NCBI RefSeq assembly: GCF_017591435.1
Contig: NC_059303.1
Location: 1,781,949 to 1,845,948 of the forward strand
Direction: 5' to 3'
DNA from: Portunus trituberculatus
Taxonomy: Eukaryota > Arthropoda > Malacostraca > Decapoda > Portunidae
Length of the DNA stretch: 64,000 nt
Notes under the pieces: model-generated
What the model saw: the letters and a program-made list of their open reading frames with translations, nothing else
The model's database searches: none
What the model was told of the DNA's origin: nothing
Position numbers and translations under genes: made by a program
In this document: one piece after another, positions 24,423 through 33,262 of the stretch
Layout of the letters: each line of letters begins with the position of its first letter
Position numbering within the stretch: position 1 is the stretch's first letter

Positions 24423-25161
24423 CAGTGGTTCCCAAACTTTTGCAGGCTGGCGCCCCCTTGGCTCCCCGGTGAATTCCTAGCGCCCCCCCCCACACACACA
24501 GACACATATGGAAACAAACACCTCTTTCTTGATATTTGGTATGCTGCAATTTGAAAAGAAAAAGGTTAAACACAAATGTGTATTTCACAAATAAAACCCA
24601 ATTTAGTAAACCAATTTATTTTTTAGCAGTTTTAACTGTTTCAGCAACATGGAATGGTAAATAAACATTCCACCAGTATCCTTCATTGTCTCACACTTAA
24701 TATTAATGGGATGGATGTGCTTGGTGCAGGGATATAAGCTTCTCAACATAAGGCTGGAACTCACTAAGAAGAAGTCGTAGATCCCCGCGGTCAGTAATTT
24801 TCAGTCGGTTTCTTTGCTTGGAAGGAAGCAAGGCGACTGCACTGAAGCCCCGTTCTAGTAAATACGATGTTGAGAAGGCAATAAAGTACATCTTGACCTT
24901 GTTCCACAGCACTTGATAGCAGTCAGAGATTTTTTTTTGTAACCAAAAATCTTGATATGACAAAATCTATGTCACAAACACTAAGCCTTAGTGTTTGTGA
25001 CATAGATTTTGTCATTCAGATTTTGTAAAGAAGAAAAAGTTAATAATAATTGTTCTTCATGCCGCCCTGCCGCCCCCCTACCGCCCCCTTCTTCCTCACC
25101 GCCCCCCAAGATCTTTCCACCGCCCCCAGGGGGACGGTACCGCCAACTTTGGGAACCACTG
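24423..25161 (-). mobile_element. hAT element, internally deleted (739 bp, 8-bp target duplication)
   Basis: Ends CAGTGGTTCCCAAACTTTTG and the complement of CAACTTTGGGAACCACTG, flanked by the 8-bp duplication CTCTAACG at 24415-24422 and 25162-25169. Eight-base duplications and CAGNGGTTC ends are hallmarks of hAT transposons. It keeps only the C-terminal transposase part. An inverted stretch (GTTTGTGACATAGATTTTGT and complement, about 24965-25015) lies at its centre. It is inserted in the LINE-A 3' region. Confidence 0.9.
24703..24963 (-). pseudogene. hAT transposase C-terminal dimerisation region
   Basis: An 86-codon open piece: KMYFIAFSTSYLLERGFSAV, LLPSKQRNRLKITDRGDLRL and VEKLISLHQAHPSH. 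This is the hAT family C-terminal dimerisation domain in the form found in ZBED5/SCAND3-like relatives. The BED finger and catalytic core are missing, so it cannot act as a transposase. Confidence 0.75.
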
Positions 25162-25655
25162 CTCTAACGCAAGAGTTAACCAGTACTCTCAGTCATTCAT
25201 CCCTTTCACTGGCAAACTCTGGAACGCTTTTCCTGCATCTGTATTTCCGAATTCTTACGACTTGTCTTCTTTTGAGAGGGAGGTATCGAGGCATTTGCTC
25301 CCCAACTTTGGCTGATGCTTTTACACTCTTTAGAGAGCCAGAACTCAAGTGAGCCTTTTCTTTTAATCTTTCTTTTTTATGCCCTTGGCTGGCCCTCTTC
25401 CCTATGTAAAAAAAAAAAAAAAAAAAAAATGTAAGTAACTTTATTATAATATAATGTTCATGGTCTTAAATTTATAAAGGGAGGGAGAGTGGAGTGGGAT
25501 ATACACTAGCTGGCAACCTGTTGAATGTAAACAAAAGGCGCATCATTGTACCACATACAAAACTTATGTACCACATTTCCACTTGTCATTTTATCCATTG
25601 CAGAGTCCAGGTGGTTCTTTTAGCTTGCAAGGAAGATATGATCTCACCAGCCTTC

Positions 25656-25841
25656 TTAATAGAGTCTGCTGACTTGAAAATGGTAGACAGTAGATGGAGT
25701 CAAGCCTTGGTAGGAAGCAATGCTATTAGTTTTCTCGCCTCTCTTGTGTTTGTGAATAATATCCAGCTTCACTTCGAGAGTAAGAGACTTCCTGGTCTTT
25801 TTAGCAATGCTAGGTGACATTGCAGGGCGTTTTGGTGGCAT
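25656..25841 (-). pseudogene. HTH-only ORF of PogoA copy 3 (frameshifted)
   Basis: Starts at the ATG at 25839-25841 with MPPKRPAMSPSIAKKTRKSL and keeps VKLDIIHKHKRGEKTNSIA. It then leaves the family frame near 25700 and loses the AKRTT end. It is the same CENP-B-like domain as at 14220-14456. Confidence 0.6.
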
Positions 25842-26101
25842 GTAGAGCAAGGGAAGACAAGCTGCTGCTGATGCTGTTATTGTTTTGAACAGGGGGAGTG
25901 AGTGGTGCACGTTTTGTCCACGAGAGGCGCTAGTGTATTCAAAAGCCTGTCGGCTTGCGTGGTACGGCTGGGCTTTCAAACTTAGAAAAAATTACCTGTT
26001 TGAAATTTCGTTAAAGCGAGTTTGGTGTTCGTTAAATGAGCAGATAGTAGTAAAAGGAAATCTTCGTTATAACTAAATTTTGTTGTGTGAACCTTGCTTG
26101 C

Positions 26102-26104
<3 letters not shown>

Positions 26105-26186
<82 letters not shown>
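26105..26186. repeat. (TA)n between two PogoA copies
   Basis: An 82-bp TA tract that starts exactly at the TA after PogoA copy 3 and ends exactly at the TA before PogoA copy 4. Confidence 0.98.
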
Positions 26187-26189
<3 letters not shown>

Positions 26190-26370
26190 GCAAGCCCCGT
26201 TTAACGAAGGTTCACACAACGAAATTTCGCTACAACGAAGGTTTCATTTACTACCATCTGCTCGCTTAACAACACCAAACTCGCTTTAACGAAGTTTTAT
26301 CCAGGTAATTTTTTTCCAAATTTGAAAGCCCCACCATATCACGCAAGCTGACAGGCTTTTGAATACACCA

Positions 26371-26448
26371 GGAGCTGCTGGTACTAAGGCTTGCCTCAGG
26401 AAAAAATCCTGGGACCCCTATAGAATAAAGATCAAGATCAAGATCAAG
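26371..26448 (+). mobile_element. Short retroposon-like insert with (AAGATC)n tail
   Basis: Present between TACACCA and GCCTCTCG of PogoA copy 4 and, in reverse complement, at 29064-29138 of copy 5; absent from copies 2 and 3. It ends in three AAGATC units. A related unit lies at 28973-29050. The size and tail suggest the 3' end of a SINE or LINE. Confidence 0.6.
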
Positions 26449-26542
26449 CCTCTCGTGGACAACATGCGCAACATTCACTCCCCAGTCAAAACATAACAGC
26501 GTCAGCAGCAGCTTGTCTTCCCTAGCTCAACTTACCACCAAA

Positions 26543-26764
26543 ATGCCCTGCAATTGGCCTAGTGTTCGTAAGAAGACCAGGAAGTCTCTTACTCTCCAAA
26601 TGAAGCTAGATATTATTCACAGACATGAGAAAGGCCAGAAAACTATAGCAGTGCTGGCCACTATCTTCACTCCATATTATACTGTCTCTATTTTCAAGTC
26701 AGCAGACTCTATTAAGAAGACTGGTGAGACCGTATCTTCCTTGCAAGCTAAAAGAACCACCTGA
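26543..26764 (+). CDS. CENP-B/Tigger-type HTH-only ORF in PogoA copy 4
   Basis: A 73-residue ORF from the ATG at 26543 (MPCNWPSVRKKTRKS) to a stop after SLQAKRTT. SLTLQMKLDIIHRHEKGQK is the first CENP-B helix pair. The recognition helix region (ATIFTPYYTVSIFKSAD) has diverged compared with LTPSTVSTIFKSAD in copy 2. It ends at the same position as the ORF in copy 2. There is no DDE domain. Confidence 0.55.
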   Translation: MPCNWPSVRKKTRKSLTLQMKLDIIHRHEKGQKTIAVLATIFTPYYTVSIFKSADSIKKTGETVSSLQAKRTT

Positions 26765-26821
26765 ACTCGTGACTCTACAATGGTTAAAATGGAAAGCCTT
26801 GTGGAAATGTGGTACATATGC

Positions 26822-26824
<3 letters not shown>

Positions 26825-26902
<78 letters not shown>
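26825..26902. repeat. (TA)n between PogoA copy 4 and the Tc1 element
   Basis: A 78-bp TA tract bounded exactly by the terminus of PogoA copy 4 and the start of the Tc1 element. Confidence 0.98.
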
Positions 26903-26905
<3 letters not shown>

Positions 26906-28249
26906 TCAGCGCCCAAAGTGATGGCGCGAAACATCCTGCGCCATAATTTTCGGCGGAAATCAAACCACCCCGTAGCAAGAAGGATCAAATCCGCCGATTT
27001 TGTTGGTGCGTAAATAGTGGGCTCATACACGTGACCTTGAGCAGCTGATGAAGTGTAACTGTCTCAGTGTGAGGCATTACTTCATACGGGCTGGGTATGT
27101 CTGACTGTCTATGTTGCACCACGTGTTTTTTCTTACAAAGTTTGCATTGCTAACCTATCTTGTGCGTAACAATGGGGCCAAGGAAGGAGCTGACAAAAGA
27201 TCAAATTGCAGCTATAAGTACCCTGAGCCAAGTAGGAAAAGGAAATAAAGAAATTGCTGCTATCACGGGTGTTACACTCCGTAGTGTGCAGCGTTGGACG
27301 AAAAAATGCAGGGACGCTGGAGGGAGTGTCCCGCCATCTTCTGAGAAGAAGAGGACTGGGAGGCCTCGTGTCACATCTACGAGGACCCTGAAGATACTGA
27401 AGCGTCAAGTGGACAATGAACTACGCATCAGTGCCAAAGAACTCAAGGAAAAGAACCCTAGGCTCCTTCAGGAAGTCTCAGTGTGAACAATTCAGAAACG
27501 CCTTCGTGACGACCTAAAATTCCGGTATCGTGCACCACGAAAGAAACCCATTATAACAGCGGTACAAAAGAAGAAAAGGCAGTTGTTTTGCCGTAAACAT
27601 TTAGCATGGGATCCAGAGAAGTGGAAAACAGTTCTCTGGTCTGATGAGGCAACTTTTACAGTGACTGGCAACCAAGGAGGGAAAGTTAGGCTACGTCCTG
27701 GCTCAGATCCTTACCTCCCTAAGTACACTGAGGGAACTGTAAAACACCCAGCAAATGTTATGGTATGGGGAGCATTTGGGTATCATGGCACTGGGACATT
27801 GGAAGTGTTGCCAAAAAATGTCACTATTAACAAAGATCGCTATCTTGAGCTTCTTGCCGAACACCTTGAGGACTGTTTCACTAAATGCAACAGTGAAATA
27901 TTTATGCAAGACGGTGCACCAGCTCACACCGCCAAATTGATCAAAAATTGGTTTGACTGGGTCCACATTGAATACATCAAAGATTGGCCAGGTAATAGCC
28001 CTGATTTAAACCCAATAGAGAACATCTGGAGTTTGATAAAGCGCCGCTTACGTGGCCGTGACACCTCCGCATTGGACAAACTTGTCAACCACATCCAGGA
28101 GATTTTGGAAAACCTACAAAACCTGGCTTTATCTGTTCCAAAATATTTACAGAGTTGCCTGAAGAGGCATGGTAACCCAACCAAGTACTAGAGGAAAGAT
28201 AAATACCATGAAAATAACTTTCTTTCTATTTTTCTTTCGGCGCTGACTG
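26903..28249 (+). mobile_element. Tc1/mariner element, nearly intact (1347 bp)
   Basis: Starts CAGTCAGCGCCCAAAG and ends with the complement CTTTCGGCGCTGACTG, flanked by TA at 26901-26902 and 28250-28251. It holds one transposase gene of 340 codons with a single premature TGA. Length, ends and coding layout fit an autonomous Tc1-like element. It is the least decayed DNA transposon in the window. Confidence 0.92.
27172..28191 (+). pseudogene. Tc1-like transposase, one in-frame stop
   Basis: Starts at the ATG at 27172 (MGPRKELTKDQ) and ends at the TAG at 28189-28191, 339 positions, all in one frame apart from TGA at 27484-27486 (codon 105). The paired-like DNA-binding part holds two HTHs: residues about 8-45 with TGVTLRSVQRW, then KKRTGRPRVTS as a GRPR-type linker and 60-115 with the stop inside. 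The DDE core has D158 in WSDEATF, D247 in MQDGAPAHT and E283 in DLNPIENIW, giving 35 residues between the last two. The enzyme would cut and paste the element at TA. The TGA context (GTGTGA) fits decay of a CGA codon, a methyl-CpG type change. Confidence 0.9.
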
Positions 28250-28257
28250 TATATATA

Positions 28258-29307
28258 CAGACAATCCCCGTTTAACGAAGGGGTTACATTCCTAAAAACA
28301 CTTTGTTAAGCGAAACTTGTTAAGCGTTTGAACCAATTATAACAAGTTTAATCCCTGATTTGAACTTCCATTGAGAGTAAACTAAGCGAGAGTGCATCAT
28401 AGTATAGTAAAAGGTTTAATGAAAGTAAAAATTATGAAGTTAAACATTTAGGTAGTTTAATTTAAGTCATTATAATGTACACTAATGTATGTATGTACGT
28501 AACTTTATAACGTTGATGATCTTAACTTTATGAAGGGAGGGTGAGTGAAACGGGAAAGACACTAACCGGCAACCTGTGGAATGTAAACAAAGTGCGCATC
28601 ATGGTACCACATACAAAACTTATGTACCACATTTCCACAAGGCTTTCCATTTTATCCATTGTAGAGTCACGAGTTCAGGTGGTTCTTTTAGCTTTCAAGG
28701 AAGATGCGGTCTCACCAGCCTTCTTAATAGAGTCTGCTGACTTGAAAATAGTAGACAGTAGATGGAGTCAAGATGGTGGCCAGCAATGTTATTAGTTTTC
28801 TGGCCTCTCTCGTGTCTGAATAATACCCAGCTTCACTTCGAGAGTAAGACACTTCCTGGTCTTCTTAGGAACATTAGGCCACATTGCAGGGCGTTTTGGT
28901 TGTAAGTTGAACTAGGGAAGATGAGCTGCTGGTGACGCTGTTATGTTTTGACTGGGGAGTAAGTGGTGCGCGTGATCTTGATCTTGATTTTGATACTACA
29001 GGTGATGCAGAATTTCTTCTGAGTCAGGCCTTTGTATTGGCAGCGCCTGTGTTGTCCACGAGAGGCTTGATCTTGATCTTTATTCTACAGGTGTCTCAGG
29101 ATTTCTCTTGAGGCAGGCCTTAGTACCAGCAGCTCCTGATGTATTCAAAAGCATGATATGGTGGGGCTTTCAAATTTGGAAAAAAATTACCTGGATAAAA
29201 CTTTGTTAAAACGAGTTTGAGGTTCATTAAACGAGCAGATGGTAGTAAAATGAAACCTTCGTTGTAGCGAAATTTCATTGTGTGAACCTTCGTTAAACAG
29301 GGGCTGC

Positions 29308-29310
<3 letters not shown>
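28258..29310 (-). mobile_element. PogoA copy 5
   Basis: Starts CAGACAATCCCCGTTTAACG after a short TATATATA link to the Tc1 element and ends CGTTAAACAGGGGCTGCCTG at 29310. It is collinear with copy 2. The HTH ORF region (about 28675-28905, minus) is present but degraded. It carries two retroposon-like inserts with (AAGATC)n-type ends at 28973-29050 and 29064-29138. Confidence 0.85.
28973..29138 (-). mobile_element. Two related short inserts inside PogoA copy 5
   Basis: 28973-29050 and 29064-29138 both begin with GATCTTGATCTT-type repeats and share TACAGGTG, then CAGGCCT about 35 bases later. The second matches the insert in PogoA copy 4 at the same element position; the first is a separate, diverged relative inserted a few bases away. 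Confidence 0.55.

Positions 29311-29380
<70 letters not shown>
29311..29380. repeat. (TA)n between PogoA copy 5 and PogoB copy 2
   Basis: A 70-bp TA tract starting exactly at the PogoA terminus. PogoB follows after CA at 29381-29382. Confidence 0.97.
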
Positions 29381-29382
<2 letters not shown>

Positions 29383-29385
<3 letters not shown>

Positions 29386-30552
29386 TAAGGTCTCGGTTTA
29401 CGTCAGAGTTACGTTCCTGAAACATGACGTAAGTTGATTTTGTATGTAACTCGAGTTTCCGTACATTTCAAAGCATATTATCGAGTTTTCAAACAATCAT
29501 TGTTTATGGTCATTCAGGTAAGTTAAAGGTTATATTGTTATATTATTTACAACTATATAGGAATATGAAACACAAGCTTGTTTTTGTTGTTGATTAGGGC
29601 TGCGAACGCGAAGGACTGCAGGTTGCCGAGAGGGGTGGACGCCTGAGGCTGCTAGGAGGGTGGGCAGGTCGAATGTTGTGACGCCCAGGGCGGACAGCTA
29701 GGAGCGTAGTGCAGTGAGGTGGGAGTAGAAGCGTGGGCAGCGGGGCAGGAAATGCAATAGGAAAGGGTAATAGGGATCAGCAGACAGGCGCAGACGGTAC
29801 AAGTGAGCTGCGAGTGTCGTGTGGCCCAGGCGAAGGCTCTGGAGTTGTTATTGTTGTGATGGTGGGTGCATTAGACCTCAAGGTCGTCAACCTCTCCATT
29901 GTCATGGTAATGTGCTTCCCATTTTCTTCTTCACTCCCTCACACACAGCTGCTGCCTCCCTCCTCATGTCTTTTAATTATGTCCTCTTTTTCTTGTAGCG
30001 TAATGGGTTTTTTTTTTTCTTAGCATCATTGCTGTCACTAAGGAGTTTTCTCTTTGGTGCCATTGAGCAAGATACTAAGAACTTGAGTCAGTAAATGCAG
30101 AAGTAGGATAACACTCTTGCCAGGGGCAACGGTGTGGTGGAACTGAGGCAGGGTGTTATTGTATTCAAGCGTGAGGCGGGCGGTGTGACTGGTAACTACC
30201 AACAATAACAATAAATCCCGTGCTTTACGATTTATAAATTTTAAATTTTAAGTTTTCTCTTTGGTGCCATTGAGCAAGATACTAAGAACTTGAGTCAGTA
30301 AACGCAGAAGTAGGATAACACTTGCCAGGGGCGACGGTGTGGTGGAACTGAGGCAGGGTGTTATTGTATTCAAGCTTGAGGCGGGCGGTGTGCCGGGTAA
30401 CCACTTGTGATGCCTGGCGGCCAACAATAACAATAAATCCTGCGCTTTACGATTTATAAATTTTAAATTTTTTTAATCTTAAATTGCCTTATAGTGGACT
30501 GATGTAACTACGAGTTTGACTTAACTCGAGACCGACATAACCTGGGACCTTA

Positions 30553-30555
<3 letters not shown>
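29383..30555 (-). mobile_element. PogoB copy 2 with internal tandem duplication (1173 bp)
   Basis: Starts CAGTAAGGTCTCGGTTTACG and ends GGGACCTTACTG, the reverse orientation of copy 1 at 5663-6609. It is longer than copy 1 because a segment of about 207-220 bp is repeated in tandem (30044-30250 and 30251-30470). That segment includes the start of the HTH-like ORF on the minus strand (MAPKRKL-type start). Confidence 0.85.
30044..30470. repeat. Tandem duplication inside PogoB copy 2
   Basis: Both units begin AGTTTTCTCTTTGGTGCCAT and end GATTTATAAATTTTAAATTT. The second unit keeps about 17 bases (near 30400-30417) that the first lacks, so the first has lost sequence since duplication or the units came from different copies. 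Confidence 0.85.

Positions 30556-30640
<85 letters not shown>
30556..30640. repeat. (TA)n after PogoB copy 2
   Basis: An 85-bp TA tract that starts exactly at the PogoB terminus and runs into a T-rich stretch to about 30671. Confidence 0.97.
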
Positions 30641-30648
<8 letters not shown>

Positions 30649-31542
30649 TATTTATTTATTTTTTTTTTTTGTATTATAAATTTGCTTTTGCGTTATATTG
30701 TGGAAACTGTGTATAATGTAGGTGTGTGTTTGGTGGTGTTAGCATTCTGGCATATAACCGAGAATAAGGCATCTTGTAAGGATGATGAATTTTTTGCCCA
30801 ACATCTCACTTAGCAGAATCTTTAAATCGCTTCATGATCGTAGGGTAAATCAGTAAACTAGTTATACTACCTGAGGTTACATGCTGGATGTGTGCTGTTC
30901 TGACAACTCACACTGGGATATTACCATACTTTTTGGATCACATCGACTCGCAAAACATTTTTTATTAATTTACCTTGACATTAAAAGGCCACAACGATAA
31001 CCCACCCATGCTTACTGGCTACAATGATTACTGAGAATCATCTCTGCAATACCATCTTACCTATATGGGATGATTTTTGGGTAATTTCATTTTGATTTAT
31101 TAACTCACATTACACTTATATTTTGTTGGGAAACATTAATTATATCATGTTTTATGTTCATCTGATTGAGGAAACAGAACTTTCACTACTTCTTCAAGAT
31201 AGTGTAATGTTACATTATCTATTACATCCTGAAGAGGATGTAAACAGCTTTCTGAATGCAATGTAAGTGCAGTAGGATGTAATTCCCAGACTTACATCAG
31301 ACTTACATCCCTTAAAGATGCAAAGAACTTTCTGAATTCAGACGCAGTCATGCACACAAGGATATATGGAGCCCTTTTGTGTGATATGATTTAAAAGTTG
31401 CAGATTTATAGACATTTTCCTAATCTGAACAACATACATAGTTCTTCCCCATGTATATTATAGTAAAAAGACACTATGACTGAAATGTCAAAGGTTTTTT
31501 ATTTAAGCATTTTAAGAGCTTGTCCTTACCTTCCCTTCTAAG
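30641..31542. other. Probable TBCD intron sequence
   Basis: No gene or recognisable repeat. It ends in a pyrimidine-rich stretch and the AG acceptor at 31541-31542 that opens the first visible TBCD exon. Words such as ACTTACATC repeat at 31283-31310, too short to interpret. Confidence 0.5.
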
Positions 31543-31701
31543 GTCAAGATATTATGGATGGCATTGTAAAGATCGTGCCCATCCTTGAGGAAAGAAAACT
31601 TCTACGAGGTCTGGATGGGGAGTACATGAAGCAGGCTACTGCTGTCCTCATTGAGAAGTGTTCTCTGGCTGCTCTTCCCCTACACCATCATGAAATCCTC
31701 A
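31543..31701 (+). CDS. TBCD: Tubulin-specific chaperone D, internal exon
   Basis: A 159-bp exon with acceptor TTCCCTTCTAAG before 31543 and donor GTAAGG from 31702. The frame gives QDIMDGIVKIVPILEERKLL, then LRGLDGEYMKQATAVLIEKC and ends mid-codon after HHEIL. This matches the HEAT/ARM-repeat region of tubulin-folding cofactor D, in which an RGLGGE-type motif is conserved. TBCD takes beta-tubulin from cofactor A or chaperonin and assembles the alpha/beta-tubulin heterodimer with cofactors E and C. The exon leaves phase 1, which the next exon completes. Confidence 0.85.
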
Positions 31702-31878
31702 GTAAGGTTCATGCCTCTTCCTCTAGGATGATTTTAAAAGTATTTAGTAAAATAGATATATTAAGTGTTACCTAATATTGAAGCTGTCACTCTATATCTA
31801 ATATGATTTATACTTACAATTCCTAGAGATATTGTTTGAAAATAGAAATGATGTCAAACATTATAAATATTTAAACAG

Positions 31879-32091
31879 AAGTGTGGCATCAGCTGTTGGA
31901 GGAGTGCATCGTTGTTATTGAGGAGAACATTCGCCTTGCTGCCTTGCAAGCATTGGTTTCTCTTTGGACCACCTATTTCCAGCCTGTCTCTCAAGCCGGC
32001 TTCATGTGGCGGGATGACTTGGTAAACCGGTACACTGCATCCCTTAACACTGATAAAGAGATCCAGAGGCAGGGCTTCTCAGCTGCTCTTG
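31879..32091 (+). CDS. TBCD: Tubulin-specific chaperone D, next internal exon
   Basis: A 213-bp exon with acceptor TTTAAACAG before 31879 and donor GTGAGT from 32092. The intron between the two exons is only 177 bp, and the reading phase joins correctly. The exon reads VWHQLLEECIVVIEENIRLA, continues ALQALVSLWTTYF and ends KEIQRQGFSAALG, equivalent to the conserved RxGFSxALG motif of TBCD. Upstream and downstream exons are outside the recognisable sequence, so the flanking introns are long or filled with repeats. Confidence 0.87.
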
Positions 32092-32475
32092 GTGAGTAGT
32101 GGTGATGGAGCTCTTCATAATTTTTGTGTGGGTTATCTTACTTTTACTAATATAACGACATGTTTTATGCTGAACAGGTAAAAGTGATTTGCATGTATTG
32201 TGTGATGTAAAGGTTCATTATCTAATCATTATTGCTTTTATCCACTCGCTCATTTTCTAATGTCAGGACTCATTTATGTGATTATCAACTGATTGCCAAA
32301 ATGTAAACAAATGCACCATGATCGCAATGCCACCCATGCCGCATCAACCACCCATCGAAACACATTCTCTCTAGTCTTTCAGTTATGTTCACTCAACCAG
32401 CCAGTCTCTACTCCAGTATTTCCGCTTTGCTAAAATTCACATTTCTTGTTGGTTATTGTGTGTAATACAATTGTG
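32092..32475. other. Probable TBCD intron sequence before a CENP-B-like relic
   Basis: Follows the GTGAGT donor at 32092. I see no further exon. The sequence from about 32300 is probably the 5' flank or end of the transposon relic that starts coding at 32476. Confidence 0.5.
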
Positions 32476-33262
32476 ATGTCTTCCAAGAAGGCTGATGCTG
32501 GTGAATTGAAGGCCAGAAGACCAAGGAAAAGCTTATCTTTAGAGAAGAGGCTTGAAATTGTTAAGCGTCATGAAGGACGTCAAGGTGTCAACTTCATTGC
32601 CAGAACCCTGCAGTTACCCCAATCCACTGTCTCCAGCATCACCAAGCAAGCAGGGGAGGCAATGGCGTAGTGGACAAGGTGGTAAGTGTGGCATCGGGCA
32701 GACGTCCATGCATAGGCTGGAATCCCACCACCTACCACCATGAAACTTTGCCATTTGTTGAGTGGTTTAAAGTTACCTACATGTCACTATGATCCCTTGG
32801 TGGTTACACCAAAGATGCACTTGGATGGTGATATGGGCTCTAATATGGGTGGCACTATAAATAAAATTGCCTGCATCACTAATGGGTGGCAGCTAAACAT
32901 TATTTTCTATACATACAGGTAGCATAGGCCATAAAAAAAAAGTGTGAAGAAATCAGGTGAGACAGCTTCTACATTAATGGCTAAGATGCTAAGGAGGAAG
33001 AGGGAGCCACTAATGGAGGAAATGGAGAGGTTGTTAAGGCTGTAGATTGATGAGCAGACTTGTCGCCACATGGCTCTTTCTACCTTCTTTGTGACAACAA
33101 AAGCGCTCTCAATTTATGGCAATTTGCAGAAGAAAAGCCTGTTCCATCTACTTCAGATGATGAGGATCATGTTTTTTTTAAAATTTTATTAACTAACTTA
33201 ACTGAAGCTCATTTTTCTACTCTTGCCAGTGAATTTATGGCTATAGCAGAAACTGCTGTATA
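32476..33262 (+). pseudogene. CENP-B/Tigger-like transposase relic, split by SINE-1
   Basis: Starts at the ATG at 32476 (MSSKKADAGELKARRPRK) with the first HTH SLSLEKRLEIVKRHEGRQGV and LPQSTVSSITKQA. SINE-1 interrupts at 32653. The frame resumes at 32944 with KKSGETASTLMAKMLRRKR and PLMEEMERLLRL, a TAG at 33043-33045 where a tryptophan is usual, then MALSTFFVTTKALSIYG. These are the two CENP-B-type DNA-binding domains of a Tigger transposase. The later sequence shifts frame and no DDE domain is visible. This family differs from PogoA. Confidence 0.75.
32653..32941 (+). mobile_element. SINE-1, tRNA-derived, complete
   Basis: The head is GGGAGGCAATGGCGTAGTGG with A-box-like TGGCGTAGTGGACAAGGTGG, and B-box-like GGCTGGAATCCC about 45 bases on. 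The body is shared with 10344-10610, and the 3' end is TAGGCCAT followed by a run of A (32932-32941). It is inserted in the Tigger-like relic between the ITKQA and KKSGE codons. Confidence 0.82.

Larger units (their letters stand above)
22716..25428 (+). mobile_element. LINE-A, 5'-truncated, poly(A) tail, containing a hAT element
   Basis: A 5'-truncated insertion starting in the linker before the RT. It ends in an A run at 25409-25429 and is flanked by ATGTA. It contains the hAT element at 24423-25161; without it the copy is about 1.97 kb. It is the reference copy for LINE-A in this window. Poly(A) tail and short target duplication fit target-primed reverse transcription. Confidence 0.85.
22478..26104 (-). 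mobile_element. PogoA copy 3, containing a LINE-A
   Basis: Starts CAAGCAACCCCCACTTAATG directly after the TA shared with PogoD and ends CTTGCCTG at 26104, followed by (TA)n. Its own sequence is 22478-22715 and 25429-26104, collinear with copy 2 at 12919-14727. The LINE-A at 22716-25428 splits it, with ATGTA on both sides (22711-22715, 25429-25433). It carries a broken copy of the HTH ORF. Confidence 0.85.
26187..26824 (+). mobile_element. PogoA copy 4 (short, opposite orientation)
   Basis: Starts CAGGCAAGCCCCGTTTAACG after TA and ends TGCCTG at 26824 before TA. It is the reverse complement of the right halves of the other copies and is internally deleted: after GTGGTACATA it goes straight to the terminus. 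A 78-bp retroposon-like insert with an (AAGATC)n end lies at 26371-26448, at the same place as in copy 5. It carries an HTH-only ORF. Confidence 0.85.
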
